From assembly GCA_002426195.1 (NCBI GenBank), contig DIOT01000013.1, forward strand, positions 62,001 through 126,000: a stretch of 64,000 bases of DNA, written 5' to 3'. Positions 53,751 to 63,493 of the stretch are shown piece by piece. Both the position numbers and the translations under genes were made by a program. Position 1 is the stretch's first letter, and each line of letters opens with the position of its first letter. A model generated the notes under the pieces. That model did no database searches. It saw only the letters and a list, made by a program, of their open reading frames with translations, and was not told the DNA's origin. This stretch comes from Bacteroidales bacterium UBA5507 (GTDB lineage Bacteria; Bacteroidota; Bacteroidia; Bacteroidales; Lentimicrobiaceae).

Positions 53751-54407
53751 ATGGACACTAACCTTGAGCAGGGGAGATCAGGAATGCCGCGAATTGGTGA
53801 TATAGCACCCGATTTTGAAGCTAACACTACACAGGGACATTTAAAGTTCTCAGAGTTCGCTAAGGGCAGCTGGGTGGTAATGTTTTCTCATCCTGCAGAT
53901 TTTACGCCGGTTTGTACTACTGAAATGTCGGGATTCGCAGTCAGAGAAGATGAATTTACCGAACTCAACTGCAAGCTTATAGGATTAAGCATTGACAGTG
54001 TACATGCACATCTGGCATGGGTGCAGAACGTGCACAAAAACCTCGGAATATTAATGAAGTTCCCGATTATTGCTGATATCGACATGAAGGTTGCCCGGCT
54101 TTATGGAATGATACAGCCTAATGAGAGTGAAACTTCGGCAGTTCGTGCAGTGTTTTTTATTGACCCTAACCGCAAGATCAAATTGATTATGTACTATCCG
54201 ATTAATGTAGGCAGAAATATGGATGAAATAATCAGGGTTCTCAAGGCTATGCAGGTTTCAGAGAAACACAGTGTTGCACTGCCATTAGACTGGCAACCCG
54301 GTGATAAAGTAATCGTTCCTCCGCCACGCACAGTCGGGGAAATGAAAGAAAGAGAAAACAGCGACTACGAGATGGTTGATTTTTATCTTGCAAAGAAAAA
54401 AGTGTAA
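53751..54407 (+). CDS. Peroxiredoxin, 1-Cys/Prx6-type
   Basis: 218 residues. It reduces hydrogen peroxide and organic hydroperoxides. The peroxidatic Cys55 is in HPADFTPVCTTEM, with the conserved Thr and a downstream Arg (SAVRAVFFIDPN). The long C-terminal domain (LPLDWQPGDKVIVPPPRT) is the mark of the Prx6/AhpE-like 1-Cys group also called Tpx-type in Bacteroidota. The catalytic Arg is present. Cys74 is unlikely to be a resolving cysteine. It is a single gene, cytoplasmic, with a bidirectional terminator downstream. Confidence 0.95.
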   Translation: MDTNLEQGRSGMPRIGDIAPDFEANTTQGHLKFSEFAKGSWVVMFSHPADFTPVCTTEMSGFAVREDEFTELNCKLIGLSIDSVHAHLAWVQNVHKNLGILMKFPIIADIDMKVARLYGMIQPNESETSAVRAVFFIDPNRKIKLIMYYPINVGRNMDEIIRVLKAMQVSEKHSVALPLDWQPGDKVIVPPPRTVGEMKERENSDYEMVDFYLAKKKV

Positions 54408-54416
54408 TTAAAAATT

Positions 54417-54455
54417 AAGAGCCATTGCGAAAACAATATGCAATGGCTCTTTTAT
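54417..54455. terminator. Bidirectional terminator between peroxiredoxin and M14 peptidase genes
   Basis: A perfect 12-bp stem AAGAGCCATTGC / GCAATGGCTCTT around an 11-nt loop. It is followed by TTTATT on the plus strand and preceded by an AT-rich tract on the other, so it can serve both convergent genes. Confidence 0.88.
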
Positions 54456-56206
54456 TAATAGACTTTGCCAACCGGATAGACCATATAGTTAAGGTCTGAG
54501 TATTTTGATCTGTTGTAAAACCAGTTTAACATAGTCCACTGGTTGTTGTATTCAGGGTTATTTTTAACAGTCTCTTCAAATTCTTTCTTTAATTGAGGAT
54601 CATTTGCAAGCATTTCCCGTGCCATTGGTTCCATTACATAGGTTTCGGAATATTCCTTCTGTTCAAAAACAGCATTAAAGAATCCCCATTCAACCAACGA
54701 TCCTGAAGCAGTTGGTTCTAGAAGGAAGGCTGCAATCTTTGCGGCTCGCTGATTAACCGGTATTATTTGTGATCCTTCACGGTACAGGCGCAATTCCTTC
54801 CTTTCTTCTGTAGTCACACTAACCATGTGACGGCCTTCATTTGGCTCTTTACTAAACTCTGCATCTTTAAAATGGGTAACAGTAACCAATATCATACTAT
54901 CCTTACCAAGTTCCTGCATACTAACTCCGTGTAGCTGGAGTTTATTAATAACATCAGTCCATTCAACCGGAACAATATAAAATTGTGGGAGCTTTACTGT
55001 TTTTTCAGATTTTACTTTAGCGAAAAAAGGTACTCGCATAATGACCGGTTTAGTAGGGTCATATTTGAACCATTCACCACCGGTAAGGTCACTTTTCTGA
55101 GTAGTGTATTCAAATCCTTTAAAATCGACCATTATGCTATCTGACTTACTAGTAGTGAAAGAAACAGGCAATGGCTCTTTCCTGAAATTAGCAGATTCAG
55201 TCGACTTGTCGGCCATGCTGATTAAGGTCTTAACAGTCTCACTCTGATGATTTAAAATTTTGAGAGTTTCAACCACCAGAGCATAAGCAGCTGAAACTCT
55301 GGTTTTATAGTCTTTAAGCATGTGAGTTTCCACCAGAACAGCAGGTCTGTTTTGTGCTGCTGCATACCCGGTTGAAACCAATGGAGATGCAGCACCTTTG
55401 CGTAACCCGCTGCGGGGATCATGCCACTTACGGAATTGCACATATGGAAATATGAGGTAACCATTATCGATCATTCCTTTGGTAAGCCTTGTTTCATAAA
55501 TATCATTTAACCATCTTGATATACCTGAATCAAGATTACCGTACTTCTCTATGTCATAAGTAAGTTGATACTGATAATCAGCACCATCGGTTGTATGTAT
55601 GTCAATAAAGAAATCAGGTAACCACGTATTGTACATCTTAAGCCAATGCTTCATTTCAGGGGCTTCTGCTTTAAGAAAATCTCTGTTTAGATTCAGATTC
55701 AGAGCATTAGTACGCCAGCCCATTTCTTCCGGACCGTTCTGGTTTATCCTGTTATATGCGCCAAAACGTTCATGTCCATCGACATTAAAAATAGGAATCA
55801 CCAGTAAGCTTACTTTATCAAGCAGTCCTTTCTGCTTTTTGTCGATTATTATATCCCTCAGCAGCATAAGTGATGCGTCTTTTCCATCAGGTTCACCCGG
55901 GTGGATACAAGATTGAATCAATACTACGAGCCGCCCCTTATTCCTTATTAATTCCGGATTCGAAAGACCATCTTTATCAACAATAAGCATCGGTATATCC
56001 CGTCCTTGCGGACTTTTACCAAGGTTGATCATACTTATATTGGCTGATGCCCTGTCGAGTCGTTCACAATATTCAACAGTTTCATTATATCGCGGGGTTC
56101 TGAGATAGTTCGACTTCTCATAAAAAGTCTGCCAGTCCTGACTAAGGACATTCAACGAGCATAAAAGACTAAAAAAGATTAAGGAGTAAGTGATAGACTT
56201 TTTCAT
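54455..56206 (-). CDS. Secreted M14-family zinc carboxypeptidase
   Basis: About 583 residues from ATG 56206 (MKKSITYSLIFFSLLCSL), giving a clean signal peptide (ends VLSQ); a longer start at 56227 adds only seven residues. Zinc ligands His102 and Glu105 (SCIHPGEPDGKD) and the third His in IDIHTTDGADYQY are present, and TVLVETHMLKDYKTRV is near the catalytic Glu region. After the peptidase domain (to about residue 320) comes a beta-rich C-terminal part (YTTQKSDLTGGEWFKYD, FYIVPVEWTD). Removes C-terminal or gamma-linked amino acids in the periplasm or outside; substrate unknown. It is divergent from the Asp-box gene. Confidence 0.9.
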   Translation of the reverse strand: MKKSITYSLIFFSLLCSLNVLSQDWQTFYEKSNYLRTPRYNETVEYCERLDRASANISMINLGKSPQGRDIPMLIVDKDGLSNPELIRNKGRLVVLIQSCIHPGEPDGKDASLMLLRDIIIDKKQKGLLDKVSLLVIPIFNVDGHERFGAYNRINQNGPEEMGWRTNALNLNLNRDFLKAEAPEMKHWLKMYNTWLPDFFIDIHTTDGADYQYQLTYDIEKYGNLDSGISRWLNDIYETRLTKGMIDNGYLIFPYVQFRKWHDPRSGLRKGAASPLVSTGYAAAQNRPAVLVETHMLKDYKTRVSAAYALVVETLKILNHQSETVKTLISMADKSTESANFRKEPLPVSFTTSKSDSIMVDFKGFEYTTQKSDLTGGEWFKYDPTKPVIMRVPFFAKVKSEKTVKLPQFYIVPVEWTDVINKLQLHGVSMQELGKDSMILVTVTHFKDAEFSKEPNEGRHMVSVTTEERKELRLYREGSQIIPVNQRAAKIAAFLLEPTASGSLVEWGFFNAVFEQKEYSETYVMEPMAREMLANDPQLKKEFEETVKNNPEYNNQWTMLNWFYNRSKYSDLNYMVYPVGKVY

Positions 56207-56251
56207 TTTTATATAGTTATTAAACACTGATTTTCAAATAAGCCTTAGGGG

Positions 56252-56259
56252 CAAAAATA
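56252..56259 (-). promoter_or_regulatory. -7 box for the M14 peptidase gene
   Basis: The minus strand reads TATTTTTG, an exact TAnnTTTG match, 46 bp upstream of the start at 56206. Confidence 0.5.
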
Positions 56260-56275
56260 GCATAAAAAAAATCAA

Positions 56276-56283
56276 TACATTTG
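56276..56283 (+). promoter_or_regulatory. -7 box for the Asp-box T9SS gene
   Basis: TACATTTG matches TAnnTTTG exactly, 24 bp before the ATG at 56308. It faces the peptidase -7 box 16 bp away and shows that the in-frame TTG at 56281 cannot be the start. Confidence 0.55.
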
Positions 56284-56307
56284 ATGATTGCTTTAATCGT
56301 TAAGATC

Positions 56308-57864
56308 ATGAAATCAATCACATCTTTTCTTCTCTTCCTGATGCCGCTTCTTCTGAGTGCACAGCATCCCAATATTGAAATTACCAATTATGATAGTCCG
56401 AATGAGCCTTCGATAATTATTGATCCGAAGAATCCTCAAAGAATTATAGCAGCCAATAATATCTGGTGGTACCATACTTCACTCGATGGAGGTATAACAT
56501 GGAACAGCGACCAATATCTTGAGAGCACTGAACTTGGTGTTTGGGGAGATCCATGTATAATAGTAGATACAGCGGGTAATTTCTACTTTTTTCATCTCAG
56601 TAATCCCCCTCAGGGTGAATGGATTGATCGGATTGTAGTTCAGCGAACCGGCGATATGGGGAATACATGGACCGGTGGAAGCGGAATCGGGCATATTCCG
56701 GGTAAAGCGCAAGATAAAGAATGGGCTGTGGTAAATCCGTACAACAATGAAATTTATGTCACATGGACACAGTTTGATGTCTATGGTTCCTCCAATCCCA
56801 ATGATTCAAGCATTATACGATTTTCCAAATCAACTGATTTGGGTGAAACATGGTCGGAAGCCATCAGATTGAGTGAGGTTGCAGGTGATTGCATTGATGA
56901 TGACAACACCACAGAAGGTGCTGTACCTACTGTTGGGCCCGAAGGACAAATATATGTGTCATGGTCGGGGCCGGCAGGTATTGTTTTCGACAGATCACTT
57001 GATGGAGGAAACACATGGCTCGATGAAGACATTTTTGTAGCAAACCACCCCGGAGGTTGGGCAATAGATATACCGGGTATCAGCAGATGCAACGGAATGC
57101 CTGTAACTGATTGCGACAGGAGCAATGGCCCAAACAGAGGAACAATTTATATAAACTATACTGATCAGCGCTTCGGGCCTAACGATACAGATGTATGGCT
57201 GACCAAATCGACTGACGGAGGAACTACATGGAGCACTCCTGTCAGAGTAAACGATGATGAACCCGGGAAGCATCAATTCTTTACCTGGATGACTGTTGAC
57301 CAGACAACCGGCAAACTCTGGTTTGTATTTTATGATCGGCGCAACCATTCTGACAATGCAACCGATGTGTATATGGCAGTCTCAGAAGATGGTGGAGAAA
57401 CTTTCACCAATTTCAAAGTAAGTGAAGAGCCTTTTATTCCCACATCCAGTCGCTTCTTTGGAGATTATAACAATATCTCAGCAGTAAACGATATAGTAAG
57501 GCCAATTTGGACAAGACTACATAATGGTGAGATGAAAATTATGACAGCAATTGTTGATCCGACTATAACCGGTGATAATCTGTCGGCAACGGCTCCCTAC
57601 TCCGAAACAGCGGTAGTGCCAAATCCTTTCAATAAAAGTACGGCATTCTCATTCAAGCTTACCAGGAAGTCGCACATCTCATTAAAGGTGAAAGATATAA
57701 CCGGCAGGACGATAGCCAACTTAATTCAGGCTAAAACTATGATGCCCGGTAAATACTCGAAAACACTGGAAGCTGAAGGAATTTTCCTTACTGCAGGTGT
57801 TTATTACTTCGTTTTAGAGGCAGATAATAAGGTTACGACAAAGAAGGTAATATACACACCTTGA
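56308..57864 (+). CDS. Asp-box beta-propeller (sialidase-like) protein with T9SS sorting domain
   Basis: About 518 residues from the ATG at 56308 (MKSITSFLLFLMPLLLSAQ). Six Asp-box motifs are seen (SLDGGITW, TGDMGNTW, STDLGETW, SLDGGNTW, STDGGTTW, SEDGGETF), giving a six-bladed propeller as in sialidases. I cannot see the FRIP/YRIP arginine motif near the N-terminus and the conserved catalytic Glu/Tyr pair is not obvious, so true sialidase activity is doubtful. The C-terminus has a T9SS type A signal (AVVPNPFNKSTAFSFKL to KKVIYTP). It is probably a cell-surface sugar-binding or glycosidase-like protein. Confidence 0.88.
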   Translation: MKSITSFLLFLMPLLLSAQHPNIEITNYDSPNEPSIIIDPKNPQRIIAANNIWWYHTSLDGGITWNSDQYLESTELGVWGDPCIIVDTAGNFYFFHLSNPPQGEWIDRIVVQRTGDMGNTWTGGSGIGHIPGKAQDKEWAVVNPYNNEIYVTWTQFDVYGSSNPNDSSIIRFSKSTDLGETWSEAIRLSEVAGDCIDDDNTTEGAVPTVGPEGQIYVSWSGPAGIVFDRSLDGGNTWLDEDIFVANHPGGWAIDIPGISRCNGMPVTDCDRSNGPNRGTIYINYTDQRFGPNDTDVWLTKSTDGGTTWSTPVRVNDDEPGKHQFFTWMTVDQTTGKLWFVFYDRRNHSDNATDVYMAVSEDGGETFTNFKVSEEPFIPTSSRFFGDYNNISAVNDIVRPIWTRLHNGEMKIMTAIVDPTITGDNLSATAPYSETAVVPNPFNKSTAFSFKLTRKSHISLKVKDITGRTIANLIQAKTMMPGKYSKTLEAEGIFLTAGVYYFVLEADNKVTTKKVIYTP

Positions 57865-57920
57865 CGTTTTTTTCTTAAATTCGCGCAATTTTTTACTTGT
57901 TTATAAATCATTATACTTTA

Positions 57921-58559
57921 ATGGATAAACACCATATACTGTCGGGAGTTAGAGAACTATCATTAAAACAAGGAATTGGGAATGTAACATTCGAAACAAT
58001 CTGCAATTTCCTGTCAATAGATCTGGAAGATCTTATGGAGATAGCTCCTGATGAAAATGCACTTGTTGAAAAGGTACTTGAACATGAAAGAGGATCTTTC
58101 ATGTCGATATTTGAAAAGTACAATTTCGACGATTACAATGCTATTGACATCCTATTAACTGTAAGTAACGAAATCAGTCATAGATTCAACGAGTTATCAC
58201 CAAGTGTTACACTTGAATTGCAGGAAAGGTATCCTGAAATCTATCAGCAGCACATAGAGGAAAGAATAGATTTCATCTATGAAAAAATTAAAATCAATAT
58301 TCAGAAAGGCATTTCCCAGGGAATGTACAGAAAAGACCTGAGTATTGAATTACTTTCAAGGATTTATATCAGCAGGCTTATCGATTTGCACAACCCTGTA
58401 TTCTTTCCACCTGAAAAGTTTTCATTCAAACTTCTTTTCGAAGTAATGTTTGAAAATTTCATCAGGGGAATAGCGACTGAAGAAGGTTTGAGTTATTACA
58501 CTATCCGCTCAGGAGAAATTCAAAATCAGAACGGGATTTCAAACCATCGCAAGAACTGA
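57921..58559 (+). CDS. TetR/AcrR-like transcriptional regulator
   Basis: About 212 residues from ATG 57921 (MDKHHILSGVRELSLKQG); a TTG-initiated extension upstream is unlikely. The N-terminal HTH region is GIGNVTFETICNFLSIDLED and the following LMEIAPDENALVEKVLEHE has the TetR recognition-helix shape. The remaining helical region (ELSPSVTLELQERYPEIYQQ, FEVMFENFIRGIAT) is the ligand-binding and dimer half. Its ligand and targets are unknown. It is convergent with the ABC permease gene 20 bp away. Confidence 0.8.
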   Translation: MDKHHILSGVRELSLKQGIGNVTFETICNFLSIDLEDLMEIAPDENALVEKVLEHERGSFMSIFEKYNFDDYNAIDILLTVSNEISHRFNELSPSVTLELQERYPEIYQQHIEERIDFIYEKIKINIQKGISQGMYRKDLSIELLSRIYISRLIDLHNPVFFPPEKFSFKLLFEVMFENFIRGIATEEGLSYYTIRSGEIQNQNGISNHRKN

Positions 58560-58579
58560 AATACTGATCCTCACCCTGC

Positions 58580-61003
58580 TTATTCGTATTTAATTGACTT
58601 GACGGGATCGCTGTTTGCTGCCATTAGAGTGTGGTAGCTTACTGAAAGTATGCACACAACAACGGCAATCATCATTGAGCCAATGAAGGTAAACCACGAT
58701 AGTGAAATATGATAGGCAAAGTTGTCAAGCCATCCTGATATCAAATACCACGATAGAGGCAAAGCAACTACACAGGCTATAAACACTAGAACGACAGACT
58801 CCTTATAGAGCAGGCCCATTATACCACCTGCAGATGCACCGAGGACTTTTCTGATTCCAATCTCCTTGGTTCTTTGGGTTGTGACGAATGACGACAGACC
58901 GAGCAATCCCAGCAAAGCAATAAAGATGGATAAGATTGCAAAGGAAGCGAATACCTGGCCTAGCTTAGCTTCGGCTGCGTATTTACTATCGAAGTTTTCA
59001 TCAAGGAAGAAGTATTCAAACGGTCGGTTGTTACCAAAGCTCTCCCATTTTGATTTGACATAATCGATTGTGTTCTGTGCAGAACCGTCTTTAAGTCTGA
59101 CTGTCAATAATTGCATTGGGAATCTGGGAATATACAGAACCATAGGTTCCACCTTGTTATGGAGTGAAGTTATATGGAAATCCTTAACCACACCTATAAC
59201 TTTCCTTGGAGTACCACCGGTTCCATCAAGTCCGAAATCCATATTAATCTTCTTACCAATTGCATCATCGCCCCATTCGAGAGCTCTCACAGTAGCTTCA
59301 TTTACAATTATGGCAAGTGTATCGTCGGTTTTCATGTCCCTGCTGAAATTCCTGCCTTTCACAAATTCAAGGCCCAATAGTTCCGGAAAATCGTGATCGC
59401 ACGGAATATTTGTAAGTGTAAACTCTTCCATCTTACCTTCCTTCTCAACAAGCATTACCTGAATACCAAAACCTTCTCCCGGTACTGTTGAAGAAACGGC
59501 AGTCTTGAGAATACTGGGATTCTGTTCCAATTCCGCTCTGAAATTATCCATTTTCCTTCTGAAGGTAGTATCCCTGACTTCCATAACCATAATATTCTCC
59601 TTTTCAAAACCCAGGTCTGCCTTGCGCATATAGCTTAGCTGACCATAGATTATAAGAGTCCCTGTAATCATCACGACCGAGATAATCAGTTGAAAAGTTA
59701 CGAGGGCTTTACGAAGAATACCACTTTGCCTTCCGATTTTGATTTTACCTTTCAGGACAGTATAAGGTTGAAAATGCGAAAGATAAATTGCAGGATAAAT
59801 ACCCGAAACAAAGCCTGTTAGTAAAGCAATACCGATAATGATAAGGTATATTTGAGGATCCTGCAGAAAATCAAGCTTCAGCTGCTTATCGGCCATTTCA
59901 TTGAAAAATGGCAGTAGTACGCTGATTAAAACGAAAGAAACCACTAAAGCTACAACCGATAACAGCAAACTTTCGGTTATAAACTGCCAGGCAAGTTGCC
60001 TTCTGGTAGCTCCGGATACCTTGCGAAGCCCGATTTCTCTAGCTCTGTTCGCGGCCCTTGCGGTTGCAAGATTCATGTAATTAATTGCGGCTAATAACAG
60101 AATCATGAAACCGATTATGCCAAGTATAATCATATAGTTCTTGTTACCGGCAGGGAAATCACCGGTTAATCCTTTACCCGAGTGGTGGACTTTATCGAGT
60201 TGAGTGGTCATTAACTCAAATGTCGCATTCAACTGCAATCCTATGTCCTTCATGTACTTTTCATAAAAAGTCTTAGACCTGACCTGTACAATATTTATAT
60301 CGGATGGCTTAGCTACCTGGATAAAAGTAATAACGCCAACATTCCAGAAACGTCCCGGTTCAAGACTATTAAAATTCTCCTGGCCGTACATGGTAGCAAG
60401 GGATTCCATTGAAATAAGAACATCATATGGCATATGAGTGTTACCCGGAAGATCCTTGAAAACTCCGGTCACTTTATATCCTCTTCCTTCGGCGCTCAGT
60501 AAGGTTTTGCCATAGGCAGATTCATCTCCGAAGTACTTTTTAGCCGTTGATTCCGATATAATTATAGTAAAAGGATGAGTCAGTGATTTTGCCGCATCTC
60601 CTTCAACAAATTCAATGGGGAACATTGCAGGAGCAGTGGAGTCGGCAAAGAATGCCCGTTTCTGATAGAATTCCTTGTCCTCATATTTTAAAAGGATATT
60701 ACTATTATCTAAAAAGCGGCAAAAAGCCATCACTTCAGGCATTTCAATCTTGAAAGCAGAACCCAGTGCCATTGAAGTGTAGGCGAATTTATCATGCTTA
60801 TTGTTGATGGTAAAGTCGCTTTCTAATCTGAATATCGTCTCATGATTCGTGAAATGCTTATCATATTGTTCCTCTTCGGCAATATACAGCATAATAAAGG
60901 CAGCAGCGGTAATTCCCAGCGACAGCCCCAGTATATTAATTAAAGAATAAAACTTGTTTTTTCTGAAATTCCTGACAGCGCTTTGGATATAGTTTTTAAG
61001 CAT
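58580..61003 (-). CDS. MacB/FtsX-type ABC transporter permease (two FtsX domains)
   Basis: 807 residues. The N-terminal membrane helix (FYSLINILGLSLGITAAAFI) is followed by a periplasmic MacB-PCD domain, a first FtsX domain (about residues 280-430), a second periplasmic domain and a second FtsX domain (about residues 690-800, LGLSSFVTTQRTKEIGIRKVLGA). ANRAREIGLRKVSGATRRQL is the coupling-helix region. No ATPase gene is next to it. Two-FtsX permeases of this kind are very common in Bacteroidota and work in mechanotransmission or export of lipoproteins, toxins or peptides. Substrate unknown. Confidence 0.93.
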   Translation of the reverse strand: MLKNYIQSAVRNFRKNKFYSLINILGLSLGITAAAFIMLYIAEEEQYDKHFTNHETIFRLESDFTINNKHDKFAYTSMALGSAFKIEMPEVMAFCRFLDNSNILLKYEDKEFYQKRAFFADSTAPAMFPIEFVEGDAAKSLTHPFTIIISESTAKKYFGDESAYGKTLLSAEGRGYKVTGVFKDLPGNTHMPYDVLISMESLATMYGQENFNSLEPGRFWNVGVITFIQVAKPSDINIVQVRSKTFYEKYMKDIGLQLNATFELMTTQLDKVHHSGKGLTGDFPAGNKNYMIILGIIGFMILLLAAINYMNLATARAANRAREIGLRKVSGATRRQLAWQFITESLLLSVVALVVSFVLISVLLPFFNEMADKQLKLDFLQDPQIYLIIIGIALLTGFVSGIYPAIYLSHFQPYTVLKGKIKIGRQSGILRKALVTFQLIISVVMITGTLIIYGQLSYMRKADLGFEKENIMVMEVRDTTFRRKMDNFRAELEQNPSILKTAVSSTVPGEGFGIQVMLVEKEGKMEEFTLTNIPCDHDFPELLGLEFVKGRNFSRDMKTDDTLAIIVNEATVRALEWGDDAIGKKINMDFGLDGTGGTPRKVIGVVKDFHITSLHNKVEPMVLYIPRFPMQLLTVRLKDGSAQNTIDYVKSKWESFGNNRPFEYFFLDENFDSKYAAEAKLGQVFASFAILSIFIALLGLLGLSSFVTTQRTKEIGIRKVLGASAGGIMGLLYKESVVLVFIACVVALPLSWYLISGWLDNFAYHISLSWFTFIGSMMIAVVVCILSVSYHTLMAANSDPVKSIKYE

Positions 61004-61129
61004 AGTATGAAAAGTTGAAGTGTCAACACGTTAGACGGCCTTAATTTATAAAAGTTACGGCAATATATAAAAAAAACGGGGACTTTTTTGTTAAGCCTTT
61101 GTGGGAGGATTCTGCTATTTTGTCAGTAT

Positions 61130-61162
61130 TTTGACTTATGCATGATTTTTGAACTATCTTTA
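61130..61162 (+). promoter_or_regulatory. Promoter for the large TPR protein gene
   Basis: TTTG at 61130-61133 and TATCTTTA at 61155-61162 (one mismatch to TAnnTTTG), 21 bp apart. The proposed ATG at 61181 is 19 bp downstream. Confidence 0.45.
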
Positions 61163-61180
61163 TTAAACATAATAGCTGTA

Positions 61181-63397
61181 ATGAATATTTATGAAACCGA
61201 ACAATGGCATAATAAAGCGCTCGAATTACTGAGGCAGCTTCGCATACATGAAGCCATTGAATTTATGTCGAAAATCTCTGTCGAAAGATTTCAGCCATCT
61301 CTCGATGAAATAAGATTTACATATAACAACATTCTTGCATACACAGGCAAGGGAGTAGATGATCCTATGGGCAAGGATATATTTAACCATTTGATGGTGT
61401 CATTATACGAGGTAGCCGATATGATGAAACTGCATTTTCTGGCACGATCAGGCAGTAAACTGTCTGCCATAAAAGCAGATCTTGAAAAACAAGCGCAGAA
61501 AGAACAGGAAGACCTCTCTCAAAATTTACTTGGATTATCGTTCGACAATGAGCTTCAGGATATATTAAGGAGTGCATCTCTTTTTGACGATGAAACAGAA
61601 AGTGAAAGTGCCATAAACCACAGACAGGCAATTTCAAGGGTTTTCTTCAACCTATGGCTCACTGACAAGTTCTCAGAAAACGATGAACAGATTATGGGAA
61701 GAATTTTTAACAGTTCATCCATACCCTGGTTCGAGAAATCAATGATGGTGAGTGCCCTAACTCTAGGGACAGTAAGATGTTTTGATGTAAGAAGAATCAA
61801 CGTGATGATAAATCTGTATAATCATCCTGATATCCAGATCTCGCAAAGAGCGTTGTTCGGAATAATTATCAGCATACTACTCCATGATAAAAGAATTCAA
61901 TACTATCAGCCGTTATACAACAGAATTCTGTCTTTAAAAGACAATCCCACATTTAAAGAAGATGCTCTGGGAGTTATAATTCAATTTTACCGTTCAAGGG
62001 ACTCGGAGCGCTATTCGCGTAAGCTGAATGAAGAAATCCTTCCCCAGGTTATAAAGTTGAATACTGAATTATACGAGAAACTCGACTTCGATAAGTTAAT
62101 GGAAAAGGGAGATCCAATAGATAAGAACCCTGACTGGGAAAAGTTTTTCGATAGCCAGCCGGGTCTTACAAAGAAACTTGAAGAGCTGTCTGAAATGCAG
62201 ATGGAAGGCATTGACGTCTTTCTGAACGCTTTTGCGATGCTCAAATCATTCCCGTTCTTCAATGAAGTACCAAACTGGTTCATTCCGTTCTATTCCACCA
62301 ATTACGCTGTTCAGCAGGCACTTTCAAAGGAAGATAAATCATTAACCGATATCTTACTGTCGAGCATTGATCTTCAAACCTACATGTGCAATTCCGATAA
62401 ATTCTCTTTCATTCTGAATATGCCGTATATGCCCGATGCACAAAAACAAATGATAATGCAGATGTTTGAAAGCGAAGCCGAGCAATTACGTGATCTTAAA
62501 GAGGAAGAGAAGTCTGATCCGGCCCTGGGTAAAAAGAGAATCATAATTCAGTATACTCAGGATTTATACAGGTTCTTCAAGCTTCATCCTTTGAAAAATG
62601 AAATTGGTGATATATTCCAGAAGCGACTCGAAGTGCAGGAATCAACTGTCTTTACAACACTCTTCGAAGATCCCGGCTTCTACAGGTCAGTTGCGTATTA
62701 TTTCTTTGATAGCGGCAATTATGATAATGCGCTTCAGGTATTTAACTACATGATAGAAATTGGAAGCAACTATGCCGAACTCTATGAAAAAGCCGGCTAC
62801 TGCAAGCAGATGAAAGGGCTATACAACGAAGCTATAATACTTTATCAGAGAGCCGACTTATTCGACACTAATCACAAGTGGATTTTACGTAAAATAGCTC
62901 AGTGCAGTATGGCTACAGGCGATATTGAACAAGCCCTTGATTGTTATCTGGAACTTCACAGTCTGGATCCGGATAACATCAGGGTAAATGCTTCAATCGG
63001 GACATGTTACCTGGAACTGGATAAACCGGAGCAGGCCCTTGAATATTTCTATAGGATTGAATTCTCAGAACCCGGGTCTTCATCCGCAATGCGCCCTGTC
63101 GCATGGTGCTTGTTTTTACTTAACAGGATTGAAGAGGCAAACAATTATTACGGACAATTACTTGAGATGGATCCGAATGGAACCGATCTTATGAATGCAG
63201 GGCATGTGGCATTTGCACTTAAGGATAGGGGTCGGGCCTTAAAACTATACCGGCAAAGCATAGAAGAAAGAAACGACGGGCAGAAATCTTTCATAAAAAG
63301 CTACAATAAAGACCGCAGGCATCTTATTGCAAATGGTGTGAGTAATAATGATACTGCCCTTATGCTCGACTACCTCAGATTTGGTCAGGCTTTTTAA
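61181..63397 (+). CDS. Large TPR-repeat protein
   Basis: About 738 residues from ATG 61181 (MNIYETEQWHNKALELLRQL); an in-frame ATG at 61088 would place the promoter inside the gene. The N-terminal two thirds are helical and unrecognised (FNHLMVSLYEVADMMKL, DKFSENDEQIMGRIF). At least four TPRs follow in the last 220 residues (YDNALQVFNYMIEIGSNYAE, YNEAIILYQRADLF, IEQALDCYLELHSLDPDN, PEQALEYFYRIEF, IEEANNYYGQLLEMDPN). No signal peptide or membrane helix, so cytoplasmic scaffold. Function unknown. Confidence 0.85.
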   Translation: MNIYETEQWHNKALELLRQLRIHEAIEFMSKISVERFQPSLDEIRFTYNNILAYTGKGVDDPMGKDIFNHLMVSLYEVADMMKLHFLARSGSKLSAIKADLEKQAQKEQEDLSQNLLGLSFDNELQDILRSASLFDDETESESAINHRQAISRVFFNLWLTDKFSENDEQIMGRIFNSSSIPWFEKSMMVSALTLGTVRCFDVRRINVMINLYNHPDIQISQRALFGIIISILLHDKRIQYYQPLYNRILSLKDNPTFKEDALGVIIQFYRSRDSERYSRKLNEEILPQVIKLNTELYEKLDFDKLMEKGDPIDKNPDWEKFFDSQPGLTKKLEELSEMQMEGIDVFLNAFAMLKSFPFFNEVPNWFIPFYSTNYAVQQALSKEDKSLTDILLSSIDLQTYMCNSDKFSFILNMPYMPDAQKQMIMQMFESEAEQLRDLKEEEKSDPALGKKRIIIQYTQDLYRFFKLHPLKNEIGDIFQKRLEVQESTVFTTLFEDPGFYRSVAYYFFDSGNYDNALQVFNYMIEIGSNYAELYEKAGYCKQMKGLYNEAIILYQRADLFDTNHKWILRKIAQCSMATGDIEQALDCYLELHSLDPDNIRVNASIGTCYLELDKPEQALEYFYRIEFSEPGSSSAMRPVAWCLFLLNRIEEANNYYGQLLEMDPNGTDLMNAGHVAFALKDRGRALKLYRQSIEERNDGQKSFIKSYNKDRRHLIANGVSNNDTALMLDYLRFGQAF

Positions 63398-63450
63398 TCA
63401 GGGTAGTGTTAATTCTCTAAGTGGGATACAAAATTTTGATACCTTTATAC

Positions 63451-63458
63451 TACTTTTG
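63451..63458 (+). promoter_or_regulatory. -7 box for the sugar MFS gene
   Basis: TACTTTTG matches TAnnTTTG exactly, 36 bp before the ATG at 63494. A TTTG at 63435-63438 is too close to be the -33 element. Confidence 0.55.
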
Positions 63459-63493
63459 TTATCATAAACAGTATTAACCAAACCTTAAACGCA

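Noticed and set aside
56281..56307. Upstream TTG start for the Asp-box protein
   Set aside because: The TTG is part of the exact -7 promoter box TACATTTG, so transcription must start downstream of it; ATG 56308 gives the clean signal peptide.
56781..57348. Two overlapping minus-strand frames of about 115 residues within the Asp-box gene
   Set aside because: They are opposite the repeated Asp-box codons, which explain their length; rich in Ser and Pro without a fold.
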